From contig NC_135244.1 of assembly GCF_947623445.1 (NCBI RefSeq), forward strand, positions 8,928,001 to 8,992,000: a DNA stretch of 64,000 nt, written 5' to 3'. The notes under the pieces were generated by a model, which was given only the letters and a program-made list of their open reading frames with translations, was not told the DNA's origin and did no database searches. This document shows, one piece after another, positions 59,601-64,000 of the stretch. The position numbers were made by a program, and so were the translations under genes. This DNA is from Clavelina lepadiformis (lineage: Eukaryota > Chordata > Ascidiacea > Aplousobranchia > Clavelinidae). Numbering within the stretch: position 1 is the stretch's first letter; each line of letters begins with the position of its first letter.

Positions 59601-62600
59601 ATAAGTTGAAGTGACAGTCTGTAATTATTAGGAAATTCTTTATAATTTGGCTTCAAACAACCTAAACTTACACTACTAAGTCTTGTAGCTTCAAGTGTCT
59701 GTGCTGTAAGCGAATAACAACCGGAATAAGTCAACTTTTTGGTAAACACTTGATCGAACAATATCAGTGTGCTTTGACTCAACTGCGTCAACGTTAAACA
59801 ATAAACGGTGTTTACACTTGAGAGTAACGTTAATCGTGCAGGTAGGCGCTGAGCAGTAAAGGTAAGGTTTAAGCAAAAATCAGTTAAAATGTCTATGTCC
59901 TTTAACGTTTGTTGCAAACAAAACAACCTTCTCTTACTGCACCGATATTAAAGTGTCGACTTCAAATAAATATAAATATTGACTCTTAGGAGATACTGGA
60001 TACAACTATATTTTTGCATTTAACAATTAATATATTAAGTTAGCTGATTTATCAGGTTTGCAACCGCGAGTTTACGTGTCATCCTAATTTCGCTTAATAG
60101 GGCTAAAAATTGAATAAATTCAAACATAATACGACATTAATATCGTCTGTTAACAAAGATTTAGAGTCAGTTATAGATTGTATTATGTTGGATTTGCCTT
60201 CTCATTTATGCAGGAAAATTCTCTCAACTTCCTTAAGGCATCAAAATTCTTCGTATGCCCTATTGCGCAAAACTTAGTTCTGATAACAAGTCACAACCAA
60301 TTTCTTGTTATAGTTTACTGGACGGACCAGCATAGCTTGCAGAGTTGCAACAAAATAACGGGGAATAATATAAAGATGATCGATCCTCGTCTTACTTTAC
60401 CAATGGATTTGCAAGTCGACCACCCAAGCGCGCAACCCAACTGTAAGTTAAGACCAAAATGTAATCTCTTGTTATTAACAGGTCAACCGAAAAAAGATGA
60501 AACTGTGTTAAAAATTTTTGTCTTTAGTTACGGAGCATTGTCGCCATCACACGTGCCAGTTCTTGTGTCTTCCTATACCTGAAACGACGATAACTTCCGC
60601 GCGTTACGCATGTGCCTGTCCCAATGGTTATGTTACCGATCCAGTCGAATCGTCGAAGTGCAAAGAAGGTTTGTTTATTACTTGTTTACAGATTTTGTCG
60701 TAATTTTTTGGTTTATTTTCCTGAATGAATTTACTAAAACTAGTTTTCATATCTTAAAATATAACCAAATGTAGCAAGAAACGCCGTTACTAAAACTACT
60801 AAACACGTAGCAGTCCCAGCATTCAAAACGACAGTAGTTTTCATGCAAATTCAGAAAATAAGCCTACATTTTATGCATTAATCAATTGAATATAAAATTT
60901 ATTTTTATGTCGAACTTTCCCTTGCTTAATTGGAGACTTCATTAATGTACGTTCATGCTCCAAACCAGTTTGTTTGAAAAGGGACATAACGAAAATGACG
61001 CACTTTAGTTCCTGTTTGACACTGATGTGACTGTTCCCCTCATTCCTTTTGCAGTTTCAGCTGTTCCGACATCGTCCAGTGCAGTAACTAAAAAGTCTAG
61101 CACTGACATTGTAGACTCAACTCAAGTGATATTAGGTTGCTACTTTTGCACACTTGCTTAGATTTTTCGTTAACATTTAACAGAATTTTTTGTTAAATTT
61201 GCATGCCTTCATTTTTCAAATGAAGCCAGATCTCAGTAATAATTTAACAACTTTTATGGCACATTTACCTGGGCAATAGGTATTCTGCTTGATTTTGTTT
61301 TGAATAATTAATTTATTAACCTATTTTGTTGGCTTTTTGGCTATTAGAGTCATTTTGACCACCTTTTGTATGCAAACAAACAATTGCACGTTTAACCTGT
61401 AGTTATGGTTTGAGTGAAATGGACAAACTTTTCTGAACATTGGCCTAGGCAATGGGTATTCTACTTGATTTTCTTTTGAATAATTTAATTGCTAACCAAT
61501 TTTGCTGGCTTTTTGGCTATTAGAGTAATTTTGAACACATTTAGCATGCAAACAAACAATTGCACGTTTAACCTGTAGTTATCGTTTGAGTGAAATGGGC
61601 AAACTTTTCTGAACATTTACCTGGGCAATGGGTATTCTGCTTGATTTTGTTTTGAATAATTAATTTACTAACCAATTTTGTTGGCTTTTTGGCTATTAGA
61701 GTCATTTTGAACACATTTAGCACGCAAACAAACTATTGCACGCTTAACCTATAATTATGGTTTGAGTGAAATGGGCAAACGTTTCTGCATTCAAGTTGCT
61801 ATTTTTTCATATCTTAAATACGTCCAAATATTTACAGCCCAATCCACTACTGACAGTCCATCTCCGCCCATTCAAGTTAATCCAGGCATTCAAACCGGCA
61901 CCAAGGTCGCCATCGTTATTTGCATAATAGGTAACAAAAAGTTTGTGTATGCCGAAATACAGAAATCTAATTCATTTATGTGACTAGTCAAATCGATGTT
62001 ACTACTAAAATAACGTATTTTCAGAAGTTTTCCATTGCAATGATAAACACCGCATAGTATAAATCTTAGTGCATCAGTGTTGAATACCTCGTTACACTAT
62101 TATTAATCACATAAAGTAACTCCAGCAATACAATGCATTGACGCCGTTTTTATTGACACAGGTTCAGCGGCGCTATTATGCGCGACTCTGTGTGGTGCAT
62201 TCCGTTGGTACCGGAAGCGTTCAATGCGCATGAGCATGAATTTCGACAACCCAGTCTACCGTAAGACCACCACGACAGTACCTGAGGTAAATCACAACGG
62301 TTCAGTACCACGCGTGGGATCTCGACTTCACTTGATGGACGACGATCAGCTGGAGGAGGAGAATCGTGAAAGACGGAACTCAGTCGGCTCGGGATCTACC
62401 GACGAACACGTTTACCAGCCGGTAGGCGGGCACCGAACTTCCATAGGAAATGTCGATCAAATATTTCGATTACCGCGGCATAGTTATATTATCATCTTTT
62501 TACTGTACTTCTACATATACAATAAATTCTTAGAACTTATTGTAGTGAAACTATTTTTTTAGGTTCAGAGAGTTTCTACGGAGGGTGACGACATTTCGGA

Positions 62601-62637
62601 GGTTTCCTTTTCGGATAAGCGTTACTTGGTCTCCTAG
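50657..62637 (+). CDS. LDLR/VLDLR-family lipoprotein receptor
   Basis: Type I endocytic receptor. Exons in phase: 50657-50750, 50985-51113, 54090-54212, 54410-54531, 54615-54747, 54925-55045, 55644-55756, 55960-56085, 56285-56416, 56815-56937, 57115-57310, 57689-57802, 58605-58832, 58931-59052, 59117-59263, 60314-60442, 60528-60668, 61055-61135, 61838-61930, 62162-62421, 62563-62637; about 933 residues. Signal peptide ([17 protein letters not shown]); eight LDL-A modules ending in D-x-SDE-type calcium sites ([13 protein letters not shown]); EGF-A; calcium-binding EGF-B ([12 protein letters not shown]); beta-propeller (LFWTD, LYWTD, LFWLD, VYWTD); EGF-C; Ser/Thr-rich stalk; transmembrane segment ([20 protein letters not shown]); tail with the FDNPVY endocytosis signal near residue 850. 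Eight LDL-A modules fit VLDLR/LRP8 better than LDLR (seven), but one invertebrate gene may be ancestral to all. Start is the ATG directly before the signal peptide. Confidence 0.94.
51580..51613 (+). other. Orphan half LDL-A exon in first LDLR intron
   Basis: After a good acceptor (GTACCCTAG) an open stretch in the right phase reads [13 protein letters not shown], the first third of an LDL-A module, then loses similarity and reaches a stop without a good donor. Exon 50985-51113 joins 54090-54212 in phase without it. It is probably a relic exon of a ninth module; alternatively its rest lies in an unusual extra exon I did not find. Confidence 0.4.
51614..54089. other. Large LDLR intron, no further exon seen
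   Basis: About 2.5 kb between the first and second complete LDL-A exons. No second half of an LDL-A module (CDG..DC..SDE) was found. Short frames on both strands are unsupported. Confidence 0.4.
61261..61788. repeat. Tandem repeat, three units of 176 bp, in LDLR intron
   Basis: Units start at 61261, 61437 and 61613. Each contains GGGTATTCTGCTTGATTTT-like, TTGGCTTTTTGGCTATTAGA, GCAAACAAACAATTGCACG and TTTGAGTGAAATGGGCAAAC. Units differ at scattered bases. The array fills most of the intron between the stalk exons 61055-61135 and 61838-61930. Confidence 0.9.
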
Positions 62638-64000
62638 TCCAACGAATGATACCATAAGAAATAGATGACGTAGCAGATACCGGTTGGTGTTACGTGGCGG
62701 GCACACTATAAAAGACCCTTCCTGGTGTTTTAGGAGCTCTATGCTAGGCTGCGACACGCAAAGTTTTTCATATAAAAGGTAACGTTTAACTTTTCTGTTT
62801 TTGGTACATCTCAATGTAAAATGTAGGTTATGCATTATCGCGTGTGCCTCACTGAACCACAGAGTAAAATCTCGGTCTACATTGGTACTTATAACGTTTT
62901 TTTGTTCACTTTGCTGTTGGTACTGTGCTTTCTTATTAATTGCTTTTATAAAAACTGTTATAAATTACAAAACGCCTCTATACGTTCTATACAAAACGCC
63001 TATGTGAAATTTTCATACATCCAAAAAAAACAACAAATCATGCCTATGGGTGCTATACCGTGGTTATCATATATGATTGGTGGAAGTTTTGTTGACCTTG
63101 TTTATGTATTTTATAAACGGTAAAATCAGTAAATTAGCATTTCGTTTAAGATGATCGTTGAATGCTGGTAGAAACTGTTGCAAACAGATTATGCAGTCTG
63201 TATTTCGCGGTAAGTTCAAGGACCCTGTATTTTAAAATATTTATTATGTTCCATTATCCTATATGATATTTGTTGTTTATACGCTTTGTACTTCCGTAGA
63301 ATGCAGATTATTTCTAACAAAGTTCAGTTACGTCAGAGTCCTCGGCACAATTTTTCCATTTTACTGCTAATTCAAGTTTGCTCACCTAATACAGTATATT
63401 GAGTATTTATGAGTTTTGTACGTTTGTATTAGGCGTACTTTGTTCCTTTGTGTGTATTACGCGTACTAAACCCCATTAATAAGAATTTATTATTGTAAAA
63501 CCAAGTGCAGCAAGAAGCCTTTGTGGCGGTGTATTCACAGCTGAAGAAACACTTAGGGGTAGAGGAAGATTGGTCAAGCAATATTAGAAATTAAAAACAA
63601 TATTTTATTTGATCATAATTTAGCTAACTACGTTTGGAAACATTGATATTAGTAGTATAAATTTGCCACTCTAAGAAAACTCTTTGATGGTACCAGGTAC
63701 CAATACCTCATGGTACCAGATGATACCTGATAGTTGCGATTGCCTTTCTTTCTGCGAGCGGCACCACGTAATATACATCTTGGATTTGTAGTGAATTGGA
63801 AATAGTCTAAGTCTGGTAGTTTGCGATAAGATTTTAGAAAGAAAAGATTAGCCATTCCAACAACGGTTTATAAAAGGAAACGGTAGCTATTGCCACGATG
63901 CTTTGAAAGGATTATAGCGGATCAAGTTTTAGCTAGAAACTACATTTCAAAGCAATCCTACAAAGTAACTTTTGCAATTTCATGAAAGAAACAAAAGTGG
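62638..64000. other. 3' flank, no gene seen
   Basis: LDLR 3' untranslated region, then AT-rich sequence. A cluster of GGTACC words (TGGTACCAGGTACCAATACC) lies near 63688. No exon or repeat could be supported. Confidence 0.45.

Noticed and set aside
1-64000. CRISPR arrays, bacterial operons, retrovirus-like or Polinton-like elements.
   Set aside because: No spaced short direct repeats of CRISPR type, no polycistronic prokaryotic gene layout, and no LTR pair, integrase, capsid or protein-primed polymerase frame was seen.

Overview
The window looks like nuclear DNA of an invertebrate chordate, most probably a solitary tunicate such as Ciona or a relative. This is an inference from five things: AT-rich sequence, genes split into many small exons with short GT-AG introns, a telomerase closest in layout to vertebrate TERT, an LDL-receptor with the chordate domain order, and dense small DNA transposons plus a tRNA-derived SINE. 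No bacterial, viral or CRISPR feature was seen. I could run no database search; exon junctions were found by hand from splice consensus, reading phase and family conservation.

Layout. 1-2841: no gene, one copy of a dispersed repeat. 2842-5494 (+): a rhodopsin-type GPCR with a long third intracellular loop. 7757-10820 (+): an ankyrin-repeat protein with a long basic tail, convergent with 14211-11274 (-), cytosolic serine hydroxymethyltransferase. 15710-25219 (+): telomerase reverse transcriptase (TERT) in 16 coding exons, divergent from SHMT. 28148-26877 (-): intronless TSG101 (ESCRT-I), convergent with TERT. 34487-45750 (+): CC2D1/Lgd (four DM14 domains plus C2), divergent from TSG101. 50657-62637 (+): an LDLR/VLDLR-type receptor with eight complete LDL-A repeats. 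62638-64000: no gene seen.

The genes serve unrelated jobs: signalling, one-carbon metabolism, telomere maintenance, ESCRT sorting and lipoprotein endocytosis. TSG101 and CC2D1 both act in the endosomal ESCRT pathway and are divergent neighbours, and the LDLR-type receptor is an endocytic cargo. This may be coincidence.

The most striking content is mobile DNA. Five hAT-type elements have perfect 8-bp target-site duplications and a sixth has a 7/8 match. Two of the five carry a CGGBP1-like zinc-finger reading frame between AGGTCAAAA-rich ends. The 7/8 one sits exactly on a TERT 3' splice site, so that the active acceptor lies inside the duplicated target. There is also a decayed hAT transposase (ZBED5/GTF2IRD2-like), a 1.4-kb near-perfect palindrome in a TERT intron, a pogo/Tigger-like MITE, three SINE copies plus a fragment, and a 176-bp tandem repeat in an LDLR intron.
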